A DNA stretch of 19,322 bases from Botryococcus braunii (GCA_002005505.1 KV908609.1:173245-192566); one strand, 5' to 3'; numbered from the stretch's first letter, positions 1 to 14,862 are shown. The notes: generated from the letters alone by a model not told the origin. Made by a program: numbers and translations.

Positions 1-411
1 CAATGCAATGCATGAGTACACTGTAAAATTGCAATGAATTGCCTTCAAGGAAAAGGCGATCCATTATACTCACTACAAGGACAACAACACTTCCGACCAC
101 GATTTTCAACAGAGAGACCAATATTGATTTTGAGAGACCAATATTGACATTAATGTTTCAGTAAGCAACTCGTACTTCGCTATTTGGGACGAAGATATTT
201 TGCCTAGATTTTGCACTGTTTGCAAACACAGTTGTAGAGGATGACATTTCAGGAGATCAGCGCGACTCTCAAAAATGAAGGATAGACAAGGGCCCAATGC
301 AAGCTCAGTTGGTCCATAGATATGATTCTATTGTATAAATGTTGAATTCTTAACTTTGAACACATTAATGCAATATAGAGCTGTGAAAGGGGAGGTTCGC
401 AGAAGACTCAC
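1..411. other. intron or flank with no recognisable gene
   Basis: This stretch lies 3' of UGT exon 6 on the minus strand and is most simply the start of the next UGT intron. I looked on the minus strand for the expected next piece (the helix before the nucleotide-sugar site and the HGG motif) and did not find it. It contains a short direct repeat: the 16 bases GAGAGACCAATATTGA occur at 112-127 and again at 132-147, a 20-bp period. Nothing else is supported. Confidence 0.5.
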
Positions 412-3889
<3,478 letters not shown>

Positions 3890-6800
3890 TCTACTACCCG
3901 CTATCAAACGCGAATGCAACGTCAAATTGTTTAAACTCCCACGACATACACCTTGGATAACCTCTTCGCTATGAGGTTCGCGGGTCTCTCCTGACGTTGA
4001 TCGTACGAGAGATCCTCGCATGTTGCGCATGTCTAGATCAGACCTAGATGTCCCGGCAAGCGCGTGCCCGCACATGACGAGTCGTCACAAGGCAGCAATC
4101 AACGCATCTCTTCCAACAAAGGAGTCGATCTGTACAAAGGTTTATGTGGCAAGAAGACCTTCAAGGGGTTGCCAAAATTTGTGTGTAGAGCACTTAAGAG
4201 CTATGTGACTCTCCCAGATGTAACTTCTTCTGCCTTAAGGATGTTTTTTGGGGCATAATGTGGGTTTTTTCTTCTTCTTTCCAGCTCCTGCAGGTGCTGT
4301 GCAACCTTAGATGGCTAGACTTGGGTAACTCATTGCATTTCCTTTCTCTTCAGCCCCCTGTGGCTGGTCCTGTATGTAGTATTCCTTCCTTCCTCAATGA
4401 CGACCCCCCGCGCTGACGAGCGAAATACAGGCCGGCCATGCTTAACCGAAGAGCCAGGCCGGTCAGTATGTCCGCATAAAAGTCAGTCTCAGTGTAGTTG
4501 ACGGCCAGGGAAAGGCACAAAGCCTTCTGCTAAGTCAATGTGTGGCTTCGGTGTCTACACTTCCATTTATTGCAGAAGAGCTCGAGGGTGTTGTGCTTCT
4601 GTCGTACATCACGAACGCTACATGTCCCCTTCCTCTGTTTAGCGGCGCTCAGCGTACACGTTTGCTGACGTGTCTTGAAAGCTTCAAGATATCTTGCTTC
4701 CACATGTGGTGCTCAGCGTATACGTTTTCTTCTTGCCAATTGGAAGCTTTAACGCGCCTATTGTCTGTTAGTGGGGTGTATGCAGTACTCTTCGAGCAAT
4801 TATGGTGATATTGTCCTTAACACTGCATTTAAGCATATTTGACGATCATGTCCAAATGACAAGAAAAATACTTCCGGTGGACTCATGTTCCACGCTGGGT
4901 GCGGTTGAGGATTAGGTCGCCAAAAAAACTTTTTTTTTTTTTTGGGGAACAAACTCATGCTGTACTGGGTTGGAAAAGGGGTTGAGATTCTGGAATGCTC
5001 TATTTCATTCCAAGGTCTTTTCGATTCATGAACAAGATCTTCTTGATACCTTCTACGGATGTCTTGGGAGAGCCCCCTGCTGCCCCTTATGTCAATAAGC
5101 AGCTAGAAACAACATGCATTAAGCCTAACTAGAAACAACTTGTATTATGCCTAGGCCAGTCATTGCCACATGGCCATGATCCGACTTGTAGTCCAAGCCA
5201 GCATGTGCACTTCCTGGGGCCCGAATGGAAGTCTGCCCGGCTAGGACACCACAGATATTAGGAGTTTTGACAGAGTTTAAAACGGCCATTGGCTGCAGCC
5301 AAAAATTGAGATTGAGAGCCCCATGTCGACACCCAGAGGGTGTCGACATGCTGTACATATCTGTACAGCCCCATATCACCCTCTGTACAACCACCGTGAC
5401 GTCACCCTCTATATATGTATACAGCCCCATGTCGCTGTCTGGACAACCACATATATGCTTGTCATTTATAGCATGCATTTATGGGGATGAGCATGGCTCT
5501 TTCTTCTAGCTTGTGCATGCTCTAAGCGGGGGACAACATAAAATTTTGGCCCTCCTCGTCAGCCCAAGTGTGATCACGTGCACGGTATGTGATTAGCGCA
5601 CACATTGCAAGTTTTCCTGCCAGTAAACCTACAAGCAACCTGGTGGGACTTGTGACAGTCCCCTCTCCGTCTAGACCTACAAGTCTACCCACAGTGTCTG
5701 GCATGTCAGGGAAGGGGGGCTTGGCGGTGCAAAGGGTGGCCTGGCACATGTATCCCCTGGGTGAACTGGGGGACTTAACTAGTGCTGAGTTTCTCTTTTA
5801 CACATGGGGCCCTTAGGGGGGGTTCACATGGGTCGTCACGTGATGCCATCGGATTTTTATGAGGAGGTCCTTTGGTTTCTCACATGACATCATTTTGGGG
5901 AAGTTCAGGGGACGCCTTGATTTCCATGAAAGCTCTGTAGATGACGCGCTTTAAGCTGCAGCTCCCCTTGCACGCCCACCGCCTACGTGGCGCCCGGGGC
6001 AAGTGCTGTCGTAACTGGGTCAAATACCATTACGACGTCGGAGTTCGACTTGCAGCGAAATATTCTTGGACGACCAATTGATCATTGGTCTGCAGTCTGG
6101 GGACATTTCGGGATATCCTGCGATTGTCAAGACCTCCGACCCACAGAGTTGCTCCTTCTCTCCACGGTATGGGACGTGGAGGAAGGTGGCCCTTCACTTC
6201 TGCTCCTTTCCTCCATGGTATGGGCGTGAGGAAGGTAGCCCACTAATCTTTGCCCCTTCATGTGGAATACTCTAGTATAGCCATTGCTTCTTGATATATA
6301 CAAAGATTTGTCTTCGCTTCTGATAAAAGATATCTATCATATATGATAGAATTCTTGACAAGCTTTTCCTGCTTTTGCCCTTTATGTCATAGATTTTCCC
6401 CACCATCAACTCACATGTGGGAGTGACTGTGCACCTAGTTGGGGGCAGCGTCTGGTGGCTGGACGTATAGGTTGTGGAAATCTACGGGTTGGGGCCCCGT
6501 ACCACTCAGCAGACCTCAAAATAATGGGACTCTCAGCCTACCGGTTACTTGCAAGCCAATTGGTTTCCCGATTGCCTAATAAAACACTCAAAGAAAGTGG
6601 GGCTTGTTTTAAAATGGGGGAGATGTAACGGTCTCCTTCGAAGGAATTCCAGGTACTACTTAGCCAGCATTACCTTAAGTCAGTCCCCCGTCACATGTGA
6701 TGTCGGGACCTTACCCATCTGGCGTACCGTGCAGTCCCCGAGGTCTTGTACCTCCATGTAGGACAAGGGAGCCAGGGCCAAGGCTAGAGACGGGAGATGA

Positions 6801-6947
6801 TACATATAGAGATGGATATCATTCATCTGTCGTGGGCACAGCCAACTGATGTAACTGGCATCTGGCCTTATTCCGAAGTTCTATTCCGATGTTTCCCTAT
6901 CTCTTCCTTTCCTTAGCGCTGCCAGCGCTACGGTTATGGGTTGTCAC
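3890..6947. other. 3-kb intergenic region without a convincing gene
   Basis: No open frame here has family resemblance, and I could not build a multi-exon gene. What can be seen: a possible leucine-rich micro-exon at 4285-4324, an A6-T13 run near 4924-4942, a 13-bp-stem hairpin at 5322-5350 within degenerate repeats containing AGCCCCAT, two degenerate copies of about 51 bp at 6150-6247 (GGTATGGG and GGAAGGT shared), and a 16-bp palindrome CTATCATATATGATAG near 6333. The promoter of the UGT gene should lie at the left end of this stretch, but I see no clear element. Confidence 0.5.
5322..5350. repeat. perfect 13-bp hairpin
   Basis: CATGTCGACACCC and GGGTGTCGACATG are exact reverse complements around a 3-base loop (AGA). 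The flanking 5316-5450 holds related words such as AGCCCCAT and ACCCTCT. Confidence 0.85.
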
Positions 6948-7034
6948 GGCTTCGCATTGGGCTCTGAATAATCCTAGCTTCCCTCGGAAGGAGGTACATT
7001 TCTGACGGAGTACCCCTCGGCGCTCGGTTTAGCC
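6948..7034 (+). repeat. half copy of the 16044-16230 foldback element
   Basis: This matches the right arm of the foldback near 16141-16218: GGCTC then GAATAATCC, GCTTCCC, GAGGTACATTTCTGACGGAG and GGTTTAGC in the same order with few changes. Only one arm is present, so the copy is either truncated or the progenitor arm. It lies immediately upstream of duplication copy 1. Confidence 0.7.
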
Positions 7035-7906
7035 TGGATATGATTAGTCGGTCACTAATACTTTTCATAACGTTCACGCCTATGTTAGCGAAATCAAAGA
7101 CCGTCGTCATTCATAGGCCGGCCGGCCAAAAAGTGTACTTTTCTCCGCGGGTGAAGTGCAAGGTTGCTCCTGGTCCCCGATACTGTCAGCGTTGCCGAAA
7201 GATTTCCTATTACCTGCTAAACAGGTATCGTGGTCTATTATTAGGTCCTACTTCTCAACCAATTAAGCTCTCTGAAGCTGACTGCAGGTAATTGTTTACA
7301 GAGTATTCAAATAGTATTCTTGAAGACATCCGGATTTCTAAGAGATAAGGTGTACGAGAAGCGCTTTCAGCATCGTTAAAACACATTTTTTTCTTTATAT
7401 TCTACATCGAGACAGTCCTGAAAATGTACTTGTCGACTACTTTATGAAGACTGACCCTTGCCTTCTATGCACTTCAAAGACATGTCTGTAGCAAATATTA
7501 ATGTTGAAAAGACTTCGCAGATCAATTTAAGCTTTCAAGTTTATATTAGACAAGCAATGTTCAAAACCTTTATTATCAGGGGCTGAAAAGCAACGGAGGG
7601 GGGGCATGTTTGCGGCCATTTCTTCGGCGTGACACAGAAACGGTCAAAATCACCAAGACCCTTGTGAATCTGCAACAATTTTAGTACTATATTAAATGGT
7701 CATAAAGATAACGTTTGAGATGATAAAGTCTTAGTCATGATGCTTGTTTCCAACTGACCTCACATATGTACTAGTGGAATAGAAAGAGGGCTGGCCAGGG
7801 TTGACCACGGTGTCAACGAATATAATATGACAATTAAGTCAGAGCCATGTTTTGTCCTTCTTCCTTTCTGCATTGCAAGATTTACACGTTCCGTGTCCAT
7901 TTTGCA

Positions 7907-8690
7907 GCTCAGTAATGCGATAAACCGGCGGCAACCATCTTCCAATTAGGCTTGGATATTCCGGGTGATCACGCAAGGTTCGTTACGACTAGAATGGTCA
8001 CAAGAAAGCTCTCTTAACTGGGGTGACGTGCATCACATAACAGTTTCCTCACCTTCAGGCTACTTTTCCAAAGAAGCTACGTATTTTATCAATACAGATA
8101 TGCACATACGTGCAGCCACAAATTTGTTCGAGAAGGTGACATGAATGGGCCAAAATGAGAACATAACTTTGGATATGGATTATCTTTCTTAAGCCAGTTT
8201 GCACTATAGCCTACGTTTACGAGCACCTAGTTGTGCGTAGTGAACAATAATGTGTTTGACTATATCACTTTGAGTTTTCCTCCCCAGGTCTCGTTTTTCC
8301 TGAATGCTTATACAAGATTGCGTATGCGTAGGTTTGGATCGCTAATGTTAGACCTTCAAGATGTCACCTTTCAAAGTGTTTTAAAGCGTACTGTTGAGAT
8401 TGAGAGTATATTAATATATGGTTACTAAAACGTACTGATCATGATGAAGCTTCAGCTACGTGGCTACTTAGTGATCAGGCAACTTATGATTATGATTCTG
8501 ACTAGTTTCATTGATTGTTGGAACATGACTATAGCTAACTTGGATCCATTCCGGAATTAAGCATGTATTGATACCGAGAACACGTATGGTGATATATCCT
8601 CTTCGCTAGTATATTACTCCGAACGGTAAGCTACTACGAGAATATATTTATCCTTAATTCCATTTGAAAAAACAACGGCCACCGTGCACA
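7907..8690. other. 784-bp block present only in copy 1
   Basis: In copy 2, CCATTTTGCA (13786-13795) is followed after 3 bases by TCATTGGTGA (13799). In copy 1 the same two words lie at 7897-7906 and 8691-8700 with 784 bases between them. TGCA occurs at both edges (7903-7906, 8685-8688), consistent with a 4-bp target duplication or with deletion between short repeats in copy 2. I see no terminal inverted repeat, no coding signal and no poly-A. A 5' UTR intron kept only in copy 1 is a less likely alternative. Confidence 0.7.
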
Positions 8691-8710
8691 TCATTGGTGA
8701 CTCGAGAATC

Positions 8711-9301
8711 ATGTTGCAACGAATCATACGCGCGAACGCGTGGCCTGAGGTGCAGGAACTGCAAGAAAGCATGGAGAGCACTCAAACCCGCAATGTTTCG
8801 ATGGCGCCAGCTCTGACCCAAGCTTTGAATGGGGACGAGTACGCCAACGTTGGTATGATGTTATTAAATACCAACTTCATGACGGCTTTACACGTATACT
8901 ACCTATCAACTTGCCTAACATCTACCATCATATTGCTGATGGCCATACTGACGATATACCAAGTATACCTTCGGATCGAGAATTTGAAATTTCGTGAACG
9001 CCGTGCCTTTCCAAATTTCCGCGGGGTCCTACTCTTGGTGACCGGGATTCTGCTCAGCTCAGTGAGTCTTGTAGTAGTTTGGATTGGCTTCACTCCGCAG
9101 GCTGAAGTCGTGGAAGGACGTGGACGTATGGTGTCACTTTTTTCATTTCAGATACTTGGGGCCGTGGTGTTGTTGGGGCAAGGATTTATTTTAAATGACC
9201 TTCTCAGGTCAAAGAGCATGCTGCAGCTGGCGAGCTCGAAAAGCATTGGTGCTAGCAGCGCTGTTCGCGCGAGAGAGCTTGCCTTATTTCACGCACCATA
9301 A
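8711..9301 (+). CDS. orphan three-pass membrane protein, paralogue A
   Basis: I do not recognise the family. The protein has 196 residues: a polar N-terminal part (1-60), then predicted membrane helices at about 62-86, 105-127 and 141-163, a basic linker (RIENLKFRERR, about 88-98) and a short polar tail. I start at ATG 8711 because copy 2 has ATG at the aligned place. Coding status rests on comparison with 13819-14409: MTALHV, ILTIY.VY.RIE, RRA.P, LVV.W and VVLL.QGF are kept in order, and no frameshift separates the copies over the membrane core. Basic residues after helix 1 suggest that loop is cytosolic. No signal peptide or known motif is visible. A single exon is the simplest reading. Function is unknown. 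Confidence 0.72.
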   Translation: MLQRIIRANAWPEVQELQESMESTQTRNVSMAPALTQALNGDEYANVGMMLLNTNFMTALHVYYLSTCLTSTIILLMAILTIYQVYLRIENLKFRERRAFPNFRGVLLLVTGILLSSVSLVVVWIGFTPQAEVVEGRGRMVSLFSFQILGAVVLLGQGFILNDLLRSKSMLQLASSKSIGASSAVRARELALFHAP

Positions 9302-9384
9302 GAGTAAAAAGCATACTTAATGCTATTGCAATAGTTACATGTCTCTTAAAAGATCCGTATGCGTCGCCATAAGCACGTCAAAAC

Positions 9385-9474
9385 ATGTTCCGGTAATTAC
9401 ATATCTATTAGAATCAGTTTCAGTGGAAGCTTCCATTAAAACTGATTCTCATAGATATGTTACCACCGGAACAT
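9385..9474. repeat. 36-bp-arm inverted repeat after paralogue A
   Basis: Left arm 9385-9420 and right arm 9439-9474 pair with 4 mismatches in 36. The 18-base loop itself contains TGGAAGCTTCCA. The matching place in copy 2 (14476-14505) keeps only the outer parts, TTAGAATCAG joined directly to ATATGTTATTACCGGTTC. Confidence 0.85.
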
Positions 9475-9959
9475 CGTTGAGTTGAAGGTGGAGGATACGC
9501 TGAAAATGGCTACGAGCTACACGTCTTTATGACGGCATAGCTGTACAACATTAAAAGGTCTTAGAATTTGGTACAGAATGTCTTGGTGCTGCCGATGGGA
9601 AAGGTAACATGTACACCAGTTAGATAACAAACGGGTATAACAGAAGCTGGTTTCACAGATTGTGCTGCCAATATGAACGCATTGAAGCTAGTTACGATTG
9701 AATCTTACCCTGTATTAATTTTCAATGGGCCTAGCTACTGAGACGCGCAAAATGGAATAATAAGGAAACAGAATAATCTTTCACATTCAGATATACGACG
9801 GGTAAACTACGGGAACTGTTCAAGCTTTAAATCAGAAATAGACATTAATGCGTCTTTTTCTGAATTTAGCGGCAATGGAGCTCAAGCTCTCCAATGTTAT
9901 ATTCAGGGATATATGCTATATATGTGCACCACCCACGGGAGCATTTCCCGAAGTCCCTA

Positions 9960-9977
9960 TGTACGGGATCCCGTACA
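9960..9977. repeat. 18-bp perfect palindrome
   Basis: TGTACGGGATCCCGTACA is its own reverse complement. It lies in the extra block 9850-10160 of copy 1, next to further palindromic words and GTACTAGTAGTAT-type direct and inverted repeats at 10118-10160. Confidence 0.85.
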
Positions 9978-10281
9978 CCTCCGGAGGTAATCAAAGACGA
10001 TCCGGAAGCATACTGCTGTACATGCATGCATTGGCTAAAATACGTATATCAGTATACTAGCCGCCGGTACGGGGAACTACTTTGTTTAAAACAAAAGCAC
10101 TAAGCTGTATCGAAATTAAAGTACTAGTAGTATACTAGTAGTATAGTATTAAAGTACTACTACAGCTGCAATTAATTAATGACAGTAATTACAATTATTA
10201 ATGAAGCAGGCAGGATAGCATGCGAATCCCATATATCGTTCTTGCGCTTAAGCTTGACTCTACATCTATTGTAGAATTCTT

Positions 10282-10325
10282 CTTGAGCTCAACTAGAGCA
10301 TTCAAATACTCTAGTTGAGCTCAAG
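10282..10325. repeat. perfect 17-bp-stem hairpin
   Basis: CTTGAGCTCAACTAGAG (10282-10298) pairs exactly with 10309-10325 across a 10-base loop. The aligned part of copy 2 (near 15005-15050) has related words but not this stem. Confidence 0.85.
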
Positions 10326-10439
10326 CATTAGTCTTAGAGTGAGCCTGAGTTAGCGGTACACGTAGGGTTAGCTAACTTAATAGTTTTACATCTAACACGG
10401 GAAGATCGATCAAGACGCTTTGTTGGATTAGAATTTATA

Positions 10440-10910
10440 CAAAGGGAAACAAATTTATGGGAGGGTTTTTGTCTCCATGTGGTAGGCACCTCCCCTTTGG
10501 CTTATTGTGGGGGATTTTAGTCCCCCCGGGGGGGGGGGGGGGGGGGGGGGCTGTGGCTCGGGCGGCTGCCCTTAAGGTGGCATCTTATTGGGCTATTATT
10601 GCACATCAATCGCCCCGAGTTATCATCCGTCCCTTCGCTTTTGAAGTTTTCGGGGGATTTCATGAGGACGCTATTGAGTTCCTTTCTAGGCTGCAGGTGA
10701 TTGTCGGTCAGGTCCAGGTCTCTCATGAGGGGCTGGTTTGGGCTTTGACAATTCGACGCTTGAGTTTTGCTATTGCTAGGGTGGTGGGTCGACGGCTTGC
10801 TACGAGGCTGCCGTTGTGGGAGGATGTATTCGGTTTCCCCGCACTAGTAAGGGTTTGTTCATCTGGAGGTGTCGTGAACGGTTGTAATGCGAAATTCTAA
10901 ACATGGAATC
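10440..10910 (+). pseudogene. 5'-truncated retrotransposon, C-terminal tail of the RT ORF
   Basis: An open frame from about 10551 to a TAA at 10898 encodes RVIIRPFAFEVFGGFHEDAI, then EFLSRLQ and, further on, IRRLSFAIARVVGRRLATRL. This matches in layout the tail that follows the reverse transcriptase in many invertebrate and algal retroelements ('P.a.Et.G.....a..f...l', then 'iqRls.aiqrgNa'). It is a remembered family pattern, not a search result. There is no RT domain, and upstream the frame runs into a G23 homopolymer (10528-10550). The block is absent from copy 2, so it inserted after the duplication or was lost there. No poly-A tail is visible. AGAAT flanks both sides as a possible short target repeat. 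Confidence 0.45.
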
Positions 10911-11109
10911 TTTCAGAATCAGATGTCAGGCGTCGACATTATTACAGGAAAACAATTATCCACCTCTGTTCTTTGGTTTTCTGATGCGTTAACGCGTAAT
11001 AGAAACCTTTCTGTCCTCCATTTTGCAAACATGAATGATATGATCGATCCCCATCATCATGGCCGAGCGACCAAACTCCAACTTGTCTATGAAGCGAGCT
11101 CCTCGTTTG

Positions 11110-12100
11110 CAATTGCTGTAGTCATTAGCTTCCGTCAGTGACCTGTGGGGATTCTACTCGGTACGTACCCGTTACAAATGCCTGACCGGCTCTTGGTGGG
11201 GTATTCAGTTGGCTCCTATAGGTAGTAGGCTTCCGTAGCTACGTACCTCAGGAGAATACTATTAGATATAGGATATATAGGATCCTATCGGGGGTTCCCG
11301 CCCGAGCCTATGTGGGGGGGGGGGGGAGTAGGGCGTCACGCTAAGGCATGGGCATCGATTACTTACTCGGAGAGTAAACTCGCTCTATAACGAGCTCTCG
11401 CATCCGACGTGTCTCAATTCTTTGATCTTTTCTTCCTTCTTCATTGCTGAGCATAAAGGTTATCGATATCTGCACCCAAACTTGAAAAAGGCACTTTTTG
11501 TTCGTTCGTACGCGTTCGTACTAAACTTTTCATTGGAAATTCAGGAGGCCTGTACAGGCCTAAGAAGACTGTCCCATGTTTCACATAAACGACCCTAACC
11601 GATTTTTCGGAAGGACATTGAAAGCGTCAGATATGAAGAGCTTTTAATAAGATCTCAGAACATCCCGGTAGATTTATCTGTAGCATCCTGAAAGTTACCG
11701 AAAATTGCCTTGGGTATCCCGGGGACTTGGACAAGACATTTGATCCTCCAATGGATAACAAAGTAATTTCATGACATCAATTATGGTTAAGTTGTTTGCG
11801 GTAACATTCAGAAGACTCATTGCAATTTCTCATGGAAGCGTGGATGGTGCGCTAATCATTCATGGATGTGCACTCGTAACGCATAAATATTACTCCACTT
11901 CGAGAACCTGCACAGGTTCTATAACGAGTAACAAGTCTGTTTAATGGTGAATGTATTAAATCTTCCAAAAATTCGGAAATGTGTGCGAATCCCCGCGTGT
12001 GGGGGGGGGGGGGGGGAAGGGGTTCTGGGATAATGGAGGTAAGACAAACACTAAACGCGTAAGGTACCCCAGTAAATTAGGTAACCCCCCTCTCTCTCAC
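11110..12100. other. noncoding end of copy 1 and spacer
   Basis: No gene is supported. It holds a G13 run (11314-11326), a G16 run (12001-12016), the palindrome AGGCCTGTACAGGCCT at 11546-11561 and the near-palindrome AGAACCTG-CA-CAGGTTCT near 11904. Homology with copy 2 ends at about 11895. Confidence 0.5.
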
Positions 12101-12101
12101 A

Positions 12102-12415
<314 letters not shown>

Positions 12416-12495
12416 AGGCCTCTCTCTCCCACCCCTCTTTGTCTGTCTTTCTCGTGGTCTCTCTAACCTAACCACCCCCCGTTCCCTTTGCCTAC

Positions 12496-12496
<1 letters not shown>

Positions 12497-12576
<80 letters not shown>

Positions 12577-12834
12577 TCTCGCATGCACACACATATACAC
12601 ACACTCACATACACACAAACAACACAACACACACGCGCGCGCGCGCAAGCACGCACGCAAACACGCACATTTACACGCACAGACTCAAACAAATTCACCA
12701 CATAATGTATAATCTGGTTGCTGCTGTCAAAGGTGGGTTACACGCAAGTTCGTGTTTAATATGTTGCTCAGGACCCTGGCCGGGCGCAGGCCTGGCCGTC
12801 CATAAACTTAGGTCCTTGCATTGCAGTTGGAGCC
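12497..12834 (+). repeat. (CA)n plus block A module, first copy
   Basis: A CA tract (12497-12573) decays into CA/CG words, including a CGCGCG run near 12633-12646, and is followed by a block at 12723-12834. This block matches 17245-17362: GCAAGTTCGTG, ATGTTGCTC, GGACC, CGCAGG, CTGGCC and ATGCAG-like words occur in the same order and spacing. It stands directly before duplication copy 2. Confidence 0.75.
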
Positions 12835-13818
12835 ATACAATGGCATTCGCATGGATCCAACAGGGTGTTTATGGTACATACTGTAAGATTAATAATATAA
12901 CGGTTACACCCATGTTTACGTACCCCCATCCTATGGTCAAATCACAGGTCTAGACTCTAGACCGTCGTTATTTATAGGCCGGCCGGGCAATAAGTGTTCT
13001 TGTCGCTGCGGGTGGAGTACAATGTTTCTCCCGGTCCTTGACATTGTCAGTGTTGCCGAAAGAGTTTCCTTTACCTGCTAAATAGGGTTCTAAATCTGTG
13101 TATAGAATTTACTTCACACGCAGCAAAGCCTTTTAGAGTTAACTGCCTACAGAGAATTGAAGTAGTACTATTGACGACGTGAAGATTGTCCAGCATTCTG
13201 AGGTATGGCATGCGAGAAGCGCTGTCAGAAACTTCGCAACTTTGCCACCTTTTCAACTTTTTAAATTTTTATTGCTTTATATTCTACTCCAAGAGAGTCC
13301 TGAAAATATACGTGTCGACTATTTTATGAAGACCGAACCTTGTGTGATATGCACTTGAAAACTTGTCTCTAGCAAATATCAACATTGGAAAGACCTAGCA
13401 GATCAGATGAAACTTTTATTTTACAAGATTTGTTCAAGACCATTCGTGCGCCGGGGCCCCGGTGATGGGGGGAAGATGTTTGCGGGCCAACACTTGGGCG
13501 TGACACAGAAACGGTCACAATCACCAAGCCCCTTGTTAGTCTACAACAGCTTTAGTGAAATGTTAAATGGCCGTGAAGACAACAATTTTAGGTGGAAAAA
13601 GTTTAGTTACATACGTATTGGAATAGAAGGAGAGCTGGTCTCAACGGATATAAACTGACAAGAAACTCGACCTTCTGCAACTTCAGTTCTTTTCCTATTT
13701 CCCAAAGCTTTATCACCACATTTCGTATCCGCGTTGATGCTGGATGACGCGTAAATCGAGGAGCTCCACTGCCATGTGAATAGAACCATTTTGCAAGTTC
13801 ATTGGTGATTCACGAATC

Positions 13819-14409
13819 ATGATGCAACGAATCATCCCCGGGATGATTCATCCCGCGTGGCCTGCAGGTGAGGTGCAGGAACCAGGAGGCATCATGGAAA
13901 AAACTCAAACCCGCACAGTTTCGCCGGCTCCGTCCCAATTGGAAGCTCAGGCCCAGGGTCCGAGGGGCCGAGACCGCCACGGTAATTTGCTTTTGATCAA
14001 TACCGACGTCATGACGGCTTTACACGTAGACTATGCATCGACTTGGCTAATATCTTTTATCATGGTTCTAATGTCTATATTGACGATATACACTGTATAC
14101 TGTCGGATTGAGAAGCTTCGTAAACGCCGAGCCATTCCTCCAAACCACGTATTACTACTCTTGGCGAGCGCAATTGTGTGCAGCTTAGTGGGTCTTGTAG
14201 TAAGTTGGTTAGCACTCCACGGACGTAGACTTGAGGTGTCATACTTCAGACTACAGATCATTGGGCTCGTGGTGTTGTTGGTTCAAGGATTCACTGTCTA
14301 TCAGTTTCGCGTTTCAAAGCGCATGTTGGCGAGAGGTGGTCCCACTTCTCGCCAGCATGAAATTTACCACCAAGGTGATGCTATTTACCCGGCAGAACTG
14401 GATCCTTAA
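13819..14409 (+). CDS. orphan three-pass membrane protein, paralogue B
   Basis: This is a paralogue of 8711-9301 with exactly the same length, 196 residues. Predicted membrane helices are at about 72-94, 111-132 and 140-162. The basic linker RIEKLRKRRA (about 96-105) is kept. The core from MTALHV to RIE.L is identical at 25 of 37 aligned positions. The N-terminal 60 residues are poorly conserved and richer in Pro and Gly. Relative to A, B carries extra residues near 7-17 (PGMIHPAWPAG) whose DNA is a small palindromic expansion (CATCCC and GGGATG words). The C-terminal tail ends IYPAELDP. Two ATGs lie in tandem at 13819 and 13822. Function is unknown, and no known domain is recognised. Confidence 0.75.
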   Translation: MMQRIIPGMIHPAWPAGEVQEPGGIMEKTQTRTVSPAPSQLEAQAQGPRGRDRHGNLLLINTDVMTALHVDYASTWLISFIMVLMSILTIYTVYCRIEKLRKRRAIPPNHVLLLLASAIVCSLVGLVVSWLALHGRRLEVSYFRLQIIGLVVLLVQGFTVYQFRVSKRMLARGGPTSRQHEIYHQGDAIYPAELDP

Positions 14410-14862
14410 GGAAATTGGACATTACTATGTGTTTCTTAAAAGATCCGGATGCGTAAACTTTCATACATGCATACTTTAGAATCAGATATATGTTATTACC
14501 GGTTCTTTGATTCGAAGGAGGAGTCCTATCCTAAGATATGCTGAACATGGTTACGAGCTACGCGTCTCCATGCAGACATGGCTGTGCAATATTTGGAAAT
14601 TATGAAATGTAGCTCTCCAGAAGGTCTTGGTAGTGCCTATGGGGACGGTAACAAACGGGTATATTGCTGTATGAACAGAAACTGGTATCACCCATGGTAC
14701 GTACCAGTACGGGATTCCTTTAAAAAAGAGCGCATTGAACCGTCAATAATAATCTTATCCTATTGAAATGGGCTCTAGCTACTGACCGCAATCATGATTA
14801 TAAAGGGTTTATGGATCACACCGTTAAATTCAGTACTACGACGGGTGCCCATTACTATACTA

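Larger units (their letters stand above)
7065..11895 (+). repeat. tandem segmental duplication, copy 1
   Basis: Anchors shared in order with copy 2 are 7098-7215 with 12959-13080, 7360-7590 with 13215-13450, 7608-7715 with 13478-13590, the gene 8691-9301 with 13799-14409, 9500-9545 with 14535-14585, 11011-11095 with 15251-15330, 11545-11600 with 15405-15440 and 11790-11880 with 15745-15830. Copy 1 is longer because of extra blocks near 7907-8690, 9850-10160, 10430-10910 and 11110-11500. Apart from the three-pass protein gene and a retrotransposon tail I find no gene here. The noncoding parts hold several palindromes. Confidence 0.88.

Noticed and set aside
112..147. CRISPR or other spaced repeat array
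   Set aside because: Only two 16-bp copies occur, and no regularly spaced array exists anywhere in this eukaryotic window.
4395..4532. Minus-strand open stretch containing ETDFYADILTGLALRLSMAG
   Set aside because: It looks protein-like, and AG acceptors precede it, but it has no partner exon, no start codon and no recognised family, and it overlaps the possible plus-strand LRR frame.
7040..7291. Plus-strand frame of 83 codons at the start of copy 1
   Set aside because: The homologous part of copy 2 (12893-13150) has in-frame stops, for example TAA just after the GGCCGGCCGGG word, so the frame is not conserved.
7760..7945. Minus-strand frame, with a frame at the similar place in copy 2 (13607-13789)
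   Set aside because: The DNA is homologous but the two translations do not resemble each other, so these are chance frames.
10457..10550. Extending the retrotransposon-tail frame upstream to a start at 10457
   Set aside because: The upstream part crosses a G23 homopolymer whose length is unreliable and shows no similarity to the family; the tail is a truncated fragment and needs no start.
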